Below, one piece after another: positions 7,141 to 13,548 of a DNA stretch of 17,243 nt. The DNA comes from JAYZDB01 sp036338025 (lineage in GTDB: Bacteria; Planctomycetota; UBA1135; UBA2386). The notes under the pieces are model-generated. The model made no database searches and was not told the DNA's origin. It saw only the letters and a program-made list of their open reading frames with translations. Every line of letters begins with the position of its first letter. Within the stretch, counting starts at the first letter, position 1. The stretch spans positions 1-17,243 of the forward strand of contig JAYZDB010000142.1 of the NCBI GenBank assembly GCA_036338025.1, written 5' to 3'. The position numbers and the translations under genes are program-made.

Positions 7141-7899
7141 ATGAGTTACAGCTGTCATAGTTCCTTTCCAATCCACCGACTTACCAGCCTTGGCCTGTTT
7201 CTGGCCTTGGCAGCGACCGCCCCCAGCCAGGATAAAACCCGGCCAAACCTGGTCTTCGAGGCCGGCGAATACCAACTCTCAGACCTGATCGACCGCGCTG
7301 CCCGGTACTTGAAGCGAAACTACCTTTACGACCTCGGGCCCGACGCAAACGGAGGGGCGCGCCGCGCAGAAGTCAGTACCGACCCTGCGGACTATTCGTT
7401 CAAACTGCAGGAGAGCGTTGCCCTCAATCCGAAAAACTGTGAGGCCTTCGTCAGCCAGGTTGCATACAGCAAGGGCTTCGCGATGGTCCAGACCAACCGG
7501 TCCTTGAAGGTCTACGAATTCATCCACATGCAACCCACGCGGTCTGGGTGGAATCAGCAACGGATAGCCAACGAAGCCGTCCCCATGACCGTGCAGGAAC
7601 TGAAGGACAAGGCGCAGGTCTATCTCATGGTCGCCACGAAACTCACTCTCAAGCATCTCGACGCCATGGATATGGCGGCACGCTTGCGGCCCTTCTATGT
7701 ATCAACAAGTTCCAGGTATGAATCGGACTTGACCCTTGTAGCGGTATCTGAGAATTCGGTGCTGCTCTCCGGTCTGGCGCCACACGTATCTCGGATGGTC
7801 AAGTTGCTCGAGATAGCGGATCTTCCTGCCAAGAAACAGCCGCCCACCAAGAAGGCCGCAAAGGCACCCCAGAAGCCGACCAAGCCGGCCAGGGACTAG
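7141..7899 (+). CDS. Secreted GspD-N-domain-like protein with Lys/Pro-rich tail
   Basis: 252 residues, preceded by a good ribosome site (GGAG, seven bases before the ATG). An N-terminal signal sequence (hydrophobic core LTSLGLFLALAATAPS, residues 14-29) suggests export. Residues ~36-130 resemble a secretin N0/STN module (AGEYQLSDLIDRAARYL, then FVSQVAYSKGFAMVQ and SLKVYEFI). Residues ~166-230 resemble a GspD N1-type module (LTLKHLDAMDMAARLRPFY, then LTLVAVSENSVLLSG and VSRMVKLLEIADLP). The last ~22 residues are Lys/Pro/Ala-rich and probably disordered. There is no secretin channel domain. The protein at 4093-4860 has the same plan, suggesting paralogues either side of the beta-oxidation gene. 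Its stop is three bases from the stop of the convergent MetE-like gene. Function unknown. Confidence 0.78.
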   Translation: MSYSCHSSFPIHRLTSLGLFLALAATAPSQDKTRPNLVFEAGEYQLSDLIDRAARYLKRNYLYDLGPDANGGARRAEVSTDPADYSFKLQESVALNPKNCEAFVSQVAYSKGFAMVQTNRSLKVYEFIHMQPTRSGWNQQRIANEAVPMTVQELKDKAQVYLMVATKLTLKHLDAMDMAARLRPFYVSTSSRYESDLTLVAVSENSVLLSGLAPHVSRMVKLLEIADLPAKKQPPTKKAAKAPQKPTKPARD

Positions 7900-7902
7900 C
7901 CC

Positions 7903-8961
7903 TCAGCCCCGCAACCTGCGTGCTGCCTCGACCTGGTTTTGGAGCTTGACATAGACCTCGTCGATGCTCACCGCCGCGCCGGACCCCGGCGCGAACCCAC
8001 AATCAGGATTTAGGGTCACCCGCTGCGGGTCGAGGTGTCGAAGGACGATCTCGACCCGCTCGACGATCTCCTCCGGGGTATCAATGACCCCGGGGGTCAC
8101 TCCCACACAACCGAGACCGATCTCGAAATCTTCGCGCAAGCGACCAAACACCGTCGCGTCGCAACTCGCGGGATCGGTGAACTCCATGGTGATGTGCTGG
8201 ACCGAGAGCCGGTTGAGTTGCGGCAAGATCAGGTCGTAGCCACCGCTGTGCTGTGCCTCACCCCGCACCCGTGCTCCGGCCCGACGGCACAGGTGCAGCG
8301 CCAACTTGACCCCGTCAAATCCGTCAACCAGCTCGTTGACGGTGTCGACGGCAAACTCCGCGGCGGCATCAGGATCCTCGTACTGGCCCCGCACCTCGGG
8401 GTCGACGAACAAGCAGAGGTGTGGGTCCTCGATCTGGATGATGTCGGCACCTGCCGACCGCAAGCTCTCGAGCTCGCGTCGGAGGATGGGCACACAGTCG
8501 CGCACAAAGTCCTCGCGCGTCGGATAGGCCTTGGCAGATGCGGTGGCGTCCCACATGCGCTCGCCCAAAAGGGCCGGTGCGGGCAGGGTCGCCTTGACCG
8601 ACCGGTCGGTGATCCCGCGCACGAACTCAACTTCCTTGGCGATGAACCCGGTGTGCTTCGGTGACAGGCGGTCGGTAACAACCGTCCACGGCCGACCATC
8701 CGCAGAGTTGGTGCTCAACTCGAAGCCATGAGCCAGCTCAGCAATCACCCCAATGTACGAACGCCGACGCCACTCGCCATCACTGAGCACGTCGAGGCCA
8801 GCGCGTTCCTGCATTGCCACAATCTGGGAACAGGCAGCATCCATCTCGTGCTCATACTGTTCGGGGGACAATTCGTGATTACCCATCACGAGGTCCCGCA
8901 CGGAGTCCGGCCTCGGCATGGAACCCACGATCGAGGTCGGAAAGAGAATCGTGTTGCTCAT
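7903..8961 (-). CDS. MetE catalytic-domain-like (COG0620-type) zinc methyltransferase
   Basis: 352 residues from ATG 8961, a start fixed by its ATGA overlap with the upstream gene and by GGGGAG seven bases before it; an ORF extension upstream would add only five residues. It corresponds to the C-terminal barrel of cobalamin-independent methionine synthase alone; full MetE is about 750 residues. Typical opening TSIVGSMPRPDS (9-20) is present. The four zinc ligands are all visible: His223 and Cys225 (LALHLCRRAG), Glu260 (HITMEF) and Cys321 (LNPDCGF). IQIEDP (175-180) matches the family's substrate-pocket strand. Relatives include short core-MetE enzymes that take methyl groups from corrinoid proteins, and thiol alkyltransferases such as epoxyalkane:CoM transferase. 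The zinc would activate a thiol such as homocysteine. It is the last gene of the operon with the cytidylyltransferase-like protein and OPA transporter, which hints at a role other than plain methionine synthesis. Family sure, substrate open. Confidence 0.85.
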   Translation of the reverse strand: MSNTILFPTSIVGSMPRPDSVRDLVMGNHELSPEQYEHEMDAACSQIVAMQERAGLDVLSDGEWRRRSYIGVIAELAHGFELSTNSADGRPWTVVTDRLSPKHTGFIAKEVEFVRGITDRSVKATLPAPALLGERMWDATASAKAYPTREDFVRDCVPILRRELESLRSAGADIIQIEDPHLCLFVDPEVRGQYEDPDAAAEFAVDTVNELVDGFDGVKLALHLCRRAGARVRGEAQHSGGYDLILPQLNRLSVQHITMEFTDPASCDATVFGRLREDFEIGLGCVGVTPGVIDTPEEIVERVEIVLRHLDPQRVTLNPDCGFAPGSGAAVSIDEVYVKLQNQVEAARRLRG

Positions 8962-9716
8962 GGATTTTCTCCCCACGCCGCCCGCGCCATCGAGAAATCC
9001 TGCTGGGTATCGATCTCCCAGTATTCGCCGGGCACATCGACATGGTGGATTGGCACTCCCCGCTCAATCATCTCTTGCACAAGCTGGATCAAATAGGCCT
9101 TCTCAAACGTCACGGCTTCACGAAACGGCTTGCCGGCGAATTCAGCGCGGCACCGGTGGTAGTGCTCCACGAGGGAGCGAGCGCCCTCAGCGGAACATCG
9201 CATGACACCAGTGAACTCGCCATGAGCCTGGTCGGGTTCGATGTCGCGGTGCACCATCGTGATGCAACCGTCCTGCACAAGGACCTTCTCACCATCGGAC
9301 ATCGGGTGGTCAGTTCGCTCCCGGTAGCGCTCGCGCCACAAGGTGTCGACTACACCACAAATATCCCCCCCACCACTCAGGACCGCGGCAACGGCGTCGG
9401 GCCGGTAGAGAATGTCCGCATAGGTCGAGACGAACCCCTCCTCCATCAAGTCCTCGGCCCGCATCAAAGACTCAAGGATGTTGTTGTTCGGCCAGTCCTC
9501 ATTGAGACGAAACGTGAACTGTGGGTAGTCCGCCCGGATCTGCTCGATCAAGTAACCGCCAACGAAAACGACATCGTCGATGCCGTTGCTCGTAAACGCC
9601 TCCAGGATCCAATCGAGGATTCGTCGTCCCCCAATCTCGGCGTAGCACTTGGGCGCATTCTGGGTGGTTGGCATCAGACGCTGTCCACGCCCGGCTCCGA
9701 TGATGATGGCTCTCAT
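8958..9716 (-). CDS. LicC/PntC-type nucleotidyltransferase (probable cytidylyltransferase)
   Basis: 252 residues from ATG 9716, which overlaps the transporter stop (ATGA, 9713-9716). The reading frame continues 33 codons upstream, but only this start places the nucleotide-binding motif at the N-terminus (MRAIIIGAGRGQRL), with Lys23 in APKCYAEIGG. Asp101 (STYADIL) is the likely metal-binding Asp, and EYWEIDT (231-237) supplies the second acidic site. The segment WPNNNILESLMRA (75-87) is like the NNI.SL pattern of phosphocholine and 2-aminoethylphosphonate cytidylyltransferases. Such enzymes join CTP with a phosphorylated or phosphonate head group to make a CMP-activated donor for decorating lipids or glycans. 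The neighbouring organophosphate-type transporter fits such a substrate. A hexose-1-phosphate nucleotidyltransferase remains possible, since the superfamily shares these motifs. Confidence 0.8.
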   Translation of the reverse strand: MRAIIIGAGRGQRLMPTTQNAPKCYAEIGGRRILDWILEAFTSNGIDDVVFVGGYLIEQIRADYPQFTFRLNEDWPNNNILESLMRAEDLMEEGFVSTYADILYRPDAVAAVLSGGGDICGVVDTLWRERYRERTDHPMSDGEKVLVQDGCITMVHRDIEPDQAHGEFTGVMRCSAEGARSLVEHYHRCRAEFAGKPFREAVTFEKAYLIQLVQEMIERGVPIHHVDVPGEYWEIDTQQDFSMARAAWGENP

Positions 9717-10951
9717 TCGATCGACTCCTTGACGGCTCGACGATTCCACAATACCGCGACACAAGCCGCCGCCACCAGCGCCCAACTCGCCCACAGCCAG
9801 TAGACGCCATCCCAACCCCGCTCACTATCCGCTACCCGGGCGGTAAACCAATCGCCCGCCGAGGCCCCCATGTATCCCATGAAGTTCACGAAACCGACTG
9901 CCGAGGCGACGGCCCCGGCCCTTGCCATGTCGGTGGGAGCAGTCCCGACCAGCAAGACCTGGGGTCCGTAGATTGTGACGCCGATCGCAAACAGGACCGA
10001 CACGGTCGCCAGGTTGCCGGCCTCGACAGCAGTCTTGAACAAGATCGTCAGCAATGCGAGCGCCACCAGCATCCCGCAGATCACCGGGGCCCGGCGGCCT
10101 CCGAACAGGCGGTCCGTGACCCAGCCCGCCCCCAGGGCACCGAGGATGCCGCCGGCTGGGAGGATCGCGAACTTGATCGCTGACTTGCCGACCGACTCGC
10201 CCTGCACTTCCTTGATCAGGAAGATGCCCCAGTCCAGATATCCGTAGCGGCAGGCGTTGAGCAGGCCCAAGGCCACCGCCAACAGCCAGAGGTCGCCGTT
10301 CGTAAGGGTAAGTCGCAGGGTCTCACGAAACGGCCGTTGCGAGCCCTCTGCTCGCGCCGCCGCAGACTCGGCACCGGTGTCGGGCGCAACCCGAAGCAAC
10401 AAGAGCATGTGCAGGCAAGCAACGAACAAGACGGCCGAGGGCACGTACAGCCCGCCGCGCCAACCAAACTCGTCGACCGCCCAACCGGACAGGACGTAGG
10501 ACAACGATGCCCCGACCATGTAACCGGTGCCGATGATCCCAATCGAGCGGCCACGGATCGCGACCGGCATCCAGTTCGCCGCCACACGCATGGTCGGTGT
10601 CCAGCCCAGAGCCTGCGAGTACCCGTTCATGGCCCACACAAACGAGAAGAACCAGATCGAGGCGCCAGCACCGAACACCAGGTTCAGCGCGATCGACGCG
10701 AGCATTCCGGTGGCGAGCATGATGCGCGGCGAGATCCGTTCGGCCAGTTGGCCATTGACCAGTTGGCCGATCCCATAAGCGATCTTGAGTGAGATCAGCA
10801 CCGACGCCATGTCGGTCTTGGAGAACCCGAACTCGTCTTCGATCCCCGGCAGGGCGGCGGACAGGTTGGTACGGCACAGGTAGAAGGACCCGTATGTCGC
10901 CCACAAGACCCAAAGGGTCATGGCCCTTCCGCTTGCATCATTCTTCCGCAT
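9713..10951 (-). CDS. MFS transporter of the organophosphate:phosphate antiporter (OPA) type
   Basis: 412 residues with about 12 membrane helices and a central cytosolic loop (~188-210), the layout of the major facilitator superfamily. It belongs to the GlpT/UhpT branch. FYLCRTNLSAALP (23-35) matches the GlpT segment with Arg45 (here Arg27), and ACRYGYLDWGIFL (233-245) matches the GlpT segment with Arg269 (here Arg235). These two arginines bind the substrate phosphate in GlpT, and their retention argues for a phosphate- or phosphonate-bearing substrate. ATG 10951 is assumed; ATG 10921 (MTLWVLW) would remove a ten-residue polar leader. First gene of a three-gene unit in which each gene overlaps the next by four bases. 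Upstream lies a strong hairpin separating it from the cyclophilin gene. The exact solute is not visible. Confidence 0.88.
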   Translation of the reverse strand: MRKNDASGRAMTLWVLWATYGSFYLCRTNLSAALPGIEDEFGFSKTDMASVLISLKIAYGIGQLVNGQLAERISPRIMLATGMLASIALNLVFGAGASIWFFSFVWAMNGYSQALGWTPTMRVAANWMPVAIRGRSIGIIGTGYMVGASLSYVLSGWAVDEFGWRGGLYVPSAVLFVACLHMLLLLRVAPDTGAESAAARAEGSQRPFRETLRLTLTNGDLWLLAVALGLLNACRYGYLDWGIFLIKEVQGESVGKSAIKFAILPAGGILGALGAGWVTDRLFGGRRAPVICGMLVALALLTILFKTAVEAGNLATVSVLFAIGVTIYGPQVLLVGTAPTDMARAGAVASAVGFVNFMGYMGASAGDWFTARVADSERGWDGVYWLWASWALVAAACVAVLWNRRAVKESIE

Positions 10952-10981
10952 GTGAGAAGTACCCTGCCGGGTTCATGCGCA

Positions 10982-11009
10982 AACTCGCTACCGAGAACGG
11001 CGGCGAGTT
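10982..11009 (-). terminator. Strong hairpin downstream of the cyclophilin gene
   Basis: AACTCGC (10982-10988) pairs perfectly with GCGAGTT (11003-11009). A T-G wobble (10989/11002) and one A/C mismatch follow, then CCG (10991-10993) pairs with CGG (10998-11000) around the tetraloop AGAA. On the minus strand it begins 22 bases after the cyclophilin stop and ends in GAGTTT, a short T-run. It probably ends the cyclophilin transcript before the transporter operon begins at 10951. Confidence 0.5.
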
Positions 11010-11031
11010 CAAGCGGTTCTAGGCCACCGCA

Positions 11032-11649
11032 CTACTGCACGAACTTCGCGCTCTTGATGTAGTCGAGTTTCGGAAACTCCTTCTTGAGGTACGCGTTGCC
11101 CTCCGCCTGAATCTTGCCCTGGAAAGGGCCAGGGCCACCCGGCGCGCCTTCTCCAACTTTGTAGATCTTGTCGACCACATCCATGCCTTGGATGACCTTC
11201 GCAAACGGCGCGAATCCCATGGCGTTCAGGGGCTTGTTGTGCTGGAAGTTGATGAACAACTGGGTCGTGCGGGTGTTCGGTCCCCCCGTCGCAAAGCTGA
11301 TAGTCCCACGCTCGTTGGCTTGGATTACGGGATCATCCTTGATCGTGGCCGTCTTCCACTTGGCGGAGATCGCAGGATCCCCGTGCACACCGAACTGCAC
11401 CATGAACCCACCGATGACCCGGAAGAACGCGATGTCCTGGTAGAAACCCGTGTCGACCATCTCGTGAAAGCGCTCAGCCCCGAGCGGGGCCCAGGCGCGC
11501 GTGGCCTCGACGGTGAAGTTGCCGACTGTAGTCGTAAACTCGACCTTGAACTTCTCAGGAACCTTGGCTGGACCTCCACCGGCCTCCTTCGGCGCACAGG
11601 CAGTCAGGGCCAAACCAACCAACAACATCGACAGCAATGGTTTCATCAT
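11032..11649 (-). CDS. Cyclophilin-type peptidyl-prolyl isomerase, lipoprotein
   Basis: 205 residues catalysing cis-trans isomerisation of X-Pro bonds outside the cytoplasm. The signal peptide ends in a lipobox (LALTAC, Cys18), so it is probably lipid-anchored. The cyclophilin domain runs from about 35 to 202. The active-site block FFRVIGGFMVQFGVHGDP (75-92) holds Arg77 and Gln85, the equivalents of cyclophilin A Arg55 and Gln63. GTISFATGG (115-123) and TTQLFINF (128-135, with Gln130 and Phe132) complete the site, followed by MGFAPFAKVIQGMDVVDKI. The Trp of human cyclophilin A is missing, as in many bacterial forms. ATG 11649 is chosen over a 105-residue upstream extension because it starts the signal peptide and has CCGGAG nine bases before it; the second ATG (11646) would serve equally. 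Flanked by a promoter-like element and a terminator-like hairpin, so probably a single-gene transcript. Confidence 0.92.
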   Translation of the reverse strand: MMKPLLSMLLVGLALTACAPKEAGGGPAKVPEKFKVEFTTTVGNFTVEATRAWAPLGAERFHEMVDTGFYQDIAFFRVIGGFMVQFGVHGDPAISAKWKTATIKDDPVIQANERGTISFATGGPNTRTTQLFINFQHNKPLNAMGFAPFAKVIQGMDVVDKIYKVGEGAPGGPGPFQGKIQAEGNAYLKKEFPKLDYIKSAKFVQ

Positions 11650-11684
11650 CGTGAGATTCTCCGGGGAGTCTTGGGCCAGGGACC

Positions 11685-11713
11685 AATCTAGTCGGCCGAC
11701 AAGCTGACCACAA
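11685..11713 (-). promoter_or_regulatory. Possible sigma-70-like promoter for the cyclophilin gene
   Basis: On the minus strand TTGTGG (11713-11708) and TAGATT (11690-11685) are 17 bases apart and match the consensus at three and four of six bases. Transcription would begin about 28 bases before the ATG at 11649, leaving room for the CCGGAG ribosome site. Matches are modest, so this is only a candidate. Confidence 0.33.
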
Positions 11714-11718
11714 ACACC

Positions 11719-11742
11719 AGGTGCCAGACCTCTCTGGGACCT
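11719..11742 (-). terminator. Hairpin immediately after pdxT
   Basis: AGGT (11719-11722) pairs with ACCT (11739-11742) and CCAGA (11724-11728) with TCTGG (11733-11737), separated by one G/G mismatch, around the loop CCTC. It starts two bases after the pdxT stop codon on the minus strand. The sequence beyond is GT-rich (GGTGTTTGTGG) rather than a clean T-run. Most likely the end of the pdxS-pdxT transcript. Confidence 0.45.
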
Positions 11743-11744
11743 CG

Positions 11745-12350
11745 CTATGTCATTCGGGCATCGGCCGGACGCAGAAGTTCCACAAAGCGTTGGGACACGA
11801 AGTGGTCCGGCTGGAGTTCGGGGTGGAAACAAGCTCCCAGGATCGGGCCCTTGCGAACCAGGACAGGGTCGCCAGACCAGCGAGCCAGGACTTCGACCCC
11901 CGCGCCAACACGCAAGATCCGGGGGGCCCGTATAAAGACTCCGCTGGCCCCGGTTGGCAGACAATCGCCCTCGAGCGGAAAGGTGCCGGAGTGGATCTGC
12001 CGCCCGTAGCCATTACGCGCAGTGGTGATATCGAGGACACCGAAGCTGCGCTGGGCGGGTTCTACGACTTCCGATGCCAGCAAGATCAACCCCGCGCAGG
12101 TCGCAAGAACCGGGAGGCCCGCTCGGATCTGGTCGAGCAGCGGCTCGGACAGACCCTGCAGATCGAGCAGTTTGAGCATGGTCGTGCTCTCGCCGCCGGG
12201 CAGGACCAGGCCGTCGATCCCTTCGAGATCCTGGGGTACACGCACTTGCCGCGTCTCCACGCCTGATCGGCGAAGCGCCTCCTGGTGCTCAGCGAAGTCC
12301 CCCTGGACCGCCAACACGCCGACCAATGGTCTCGATCCCGAACCCTGCAT
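11745..12350 (-). CDS. pdxT: Pyridoxal 5'-phosphate synthase glutaminase subunit PdxT
   Basis: 201-residue class I glutamine amidotransferase that releases ammonia from glutamine and passes it to PdxS for PLP synthesis. GVLAVQGDFAEH (11-22) and LPGGEST (50-56) are family signatures. The catalytic triad is Cys85 (VLATCAG), His176 and Glu178 (CFHPEL). ARNGYGRQIHSG (111-122) matches the family's R-N-x-x-G-R-Q segment. Length is normal. The start at 12350 lies three bases after the pdxS stop, so the two genes are co-transcribed and probably translationally linked. The two subunits form a large complex in the cytoplasm. Confidence 0.97.
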   Translation of the reverse strand: MQGSGSRPLVGVLAVQGDFAEHQEALRRSGVETRQVRVPQDLEGIDGLVLPGGESTTMLKLLDLQGLSEPLLDQIRAGLPVLATCAGLILLASEVVEPAQRSFGVLDITTARNGYGRQIHSGTFPLEGDCLPTGASGVFIRAPRILRVGAGVEVLARWSGDPVLVRKGPILGACFHPELQPDHFVSQRFVELLRPADARMT

Positions 12351-12353
12351 GTG

Positions 12354-13262
12354 CTACCAGCCGCGGGTCGCCATCCGTTCTTCAGCTGGCATGTTGGTGA
12401 CTTCGAGACCACGCATCGCGGCACCGAGACCGGTGGAGATCTCGGACAGGACCTTTGGATCCTGGTAGTTGGTCGCTGCCCGCACAATCGCCTTGGCCCG
12501 CGAGGCTGGGTCATCGGCCTTGAAGATACCAGAACCGACGAACACTGACTCCGCACCGAGCTGCATCATCAACGCAGCATCGGCGGGGGTCGCGATGCCC
12601 CCCGCTGAGAAATTAGGGACCGGTAGTCGTTGAGCTTCGGAAACCCACGCCACCAACTCGAACGGGACGCGATATTCGACGGCTTTCTTGGCGAGGATTT
12701 TTTCGTCCTGACCACGCAGTGCCTGGATTTCGGTGACCACGGAGCGCATGTGCCGAACCGCTTCGACGACATTGCCGGTGCCAGGCTCGCCCTTGGTCCG
12801 GATCAGCGCCGCACCCTCGTGCACCCGCCGCAACGCCTCACCGAGGTTTCTGCAGCCACAGACAAACGGTGTCTTGAACACCCGCTTGTCGACGTGGAAC
12901 TCCTCGTCGGCGGGTGTCAGCACCTCGCTTTCGTCGATGCAATCGACCTCCAGGGCCTCGAGAATCTGCGCTTCGACAAAGTGGCCGATGCGGACCTTGG
13001 CCATCACCGGGATCGATGTGACCTTCTGGATCGCCTGGATCATCTCCGGGTCCGATGCACGCGCCACCCCACCATCGGAGCGGATGTCTGAAGGCACTCG
13101 CTCAAGCGCCATGACGGCGACCGCGCCCGCCTCCTCAGCGATCGCGGCCTGCTCGGAGTTGACGACATCCATGATGACGCCGCCCTTGAGCTGTTCGCAG
13201 AAGCCAATCTTGCTGCGGACTTCTTCGGAAGTGAAACCAGGTATTGCAGGGGAGATACTCAT
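12354..13262 (-). CDS. pdxS: Pyridoxal 5'-phosphate synthase subunit PdxS
   Basis: 302-residue TIM-barrel enzyme that builds PLP from ribose 5-phosphate, glyceraldehyde 3-phosphate and ammonia delivered by PdxT. Conserved catalytic residues are visible: Asp32 (GGVIMDVV), Lys89 (IPVMAKVRIGH), the lysine that forms the first Schiff base, and Lys157 (LIRTKGEPGTG), which takes over the intermediate. PNFSAGGIATPADAALMMQLG (216 on) is the phosphate-binding region. Length and conservation are typical of this very conserved family. ATG 13262 gives the normal N-terminus; I see no clear ribosome site. It is the first gene of the pdxS-pdxT pair. This organism therefore uses the DXP-independent route to vitamin B6. 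Confidence 0.98.
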   Translation of the reverse strand: MSISPAIPGFTSEEVRSKIGFCEQLKGGVIMDVVNSEQAAIAEEAGAVAVMALERVPSDIRSDGGVARASDPEMIQAIQKVTSIPVMAKVRIGHFVEAQILEALEVDCIDESEVLTPADEEFHVDKRVFKTPFVCGCRNLGEALRRVHEGAALIRTKGEPGTGNVVEAVRHMRSVVTEIQALRGQDEKILAKKAVEYRVPFELVAWVSEAQRLPVPNFSAGGIATPADAALMMQLGAESVFVGSGIFKADDPASRAKAIVRAATNYQDPKVLSEISTGLGAAMRGLEVTNMPAEERMATRGW

Positions 13263-13374
13263 CGGTTCTGTACGGAAGATAGAGAGGTTAGAAGAAAAGC
13301 AAGGTGCAGAACCAACTGTTCCACCAACGACAGGGGGTTTTCCAGGTCAAGACGGGGCAAATCCATGGCCCCCC

Positions 13375-13402
13375 ATTCTTGGGTACAATCTGTTTCAGTC
13401 AA
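13375..13402 (-). promoter_or_regulatory. Possible promoter for pdxS-pdxT
   Basis: On the minus strand TTGACT (13402-13397) matches the -35 consensus at five of six bases and AAGAAT (13380-13375) the -10 at four of six, with a 16-base spacer. This would give a leader of roughly 105 bases before pdxS. I see no convincing PdxR-type operator. Confidence 0.35.
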
Positions 13403-13431
13403 TTAGGACAATTTGGCACACCGCAAGAAGA

Positions 13432-13446
13432 GGCCCGAATCGGGTC
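13432..13446. promoter_or_regulatory. Short dyad in the pdxS / secreted-protein divergent region
   Basis: GGCCCGA (13432-13438) and TCGGGTC (13440-13446) form an inverted repeat around one central base, with one G-T position. It lies between the divergent starts at 13262 and 13549. It could be an operator for a dimeric regulator, or chance in GC-rich DNA. The rest of 13263-13548 shows no gene that I can support. Confidence 0.2.
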
Positions 13447-13548
13447 ATTTAGACACATCAGATACAGACCTTCCCCGGCGGGATCCTTGTCAGCGAACAC
13501 AAAGTAAATACCGTGGAGGGTCTGCGCCTCTCGCGGCCCACCCAGCCC

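Noticed and set aside
8814..9803. A 329-codon plus-strand open frame.
   Set aside because: It is antisense to the nucleotidyltransferase gene and has no recognisable domain; the opposite strand has clear motifs and operon overlaps.
9717..9815. A 33-residue N-terminal extension of the nucleotidyltransferase.
   Set aside because: The nucleotide-binding motif begins at the internal ATG 9716, which also makes the ATGA overlap with the transporter gene.
10975..11022. A 15-codon plus-strand mini-frame between the transporter and cyclophilin genes.
   Set aside because: No ribosome site, and its bases are fully explained by the inverted repeat of the hairpin there.
11650..11964. A 105-residue N-terminal extension of the cyclophilin.
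   Set aside because: It would bury the lipoprotein signal peptide inside the protein and overlaps the 3' end of pdxT; the ATG at 11649 has a ribosome site.
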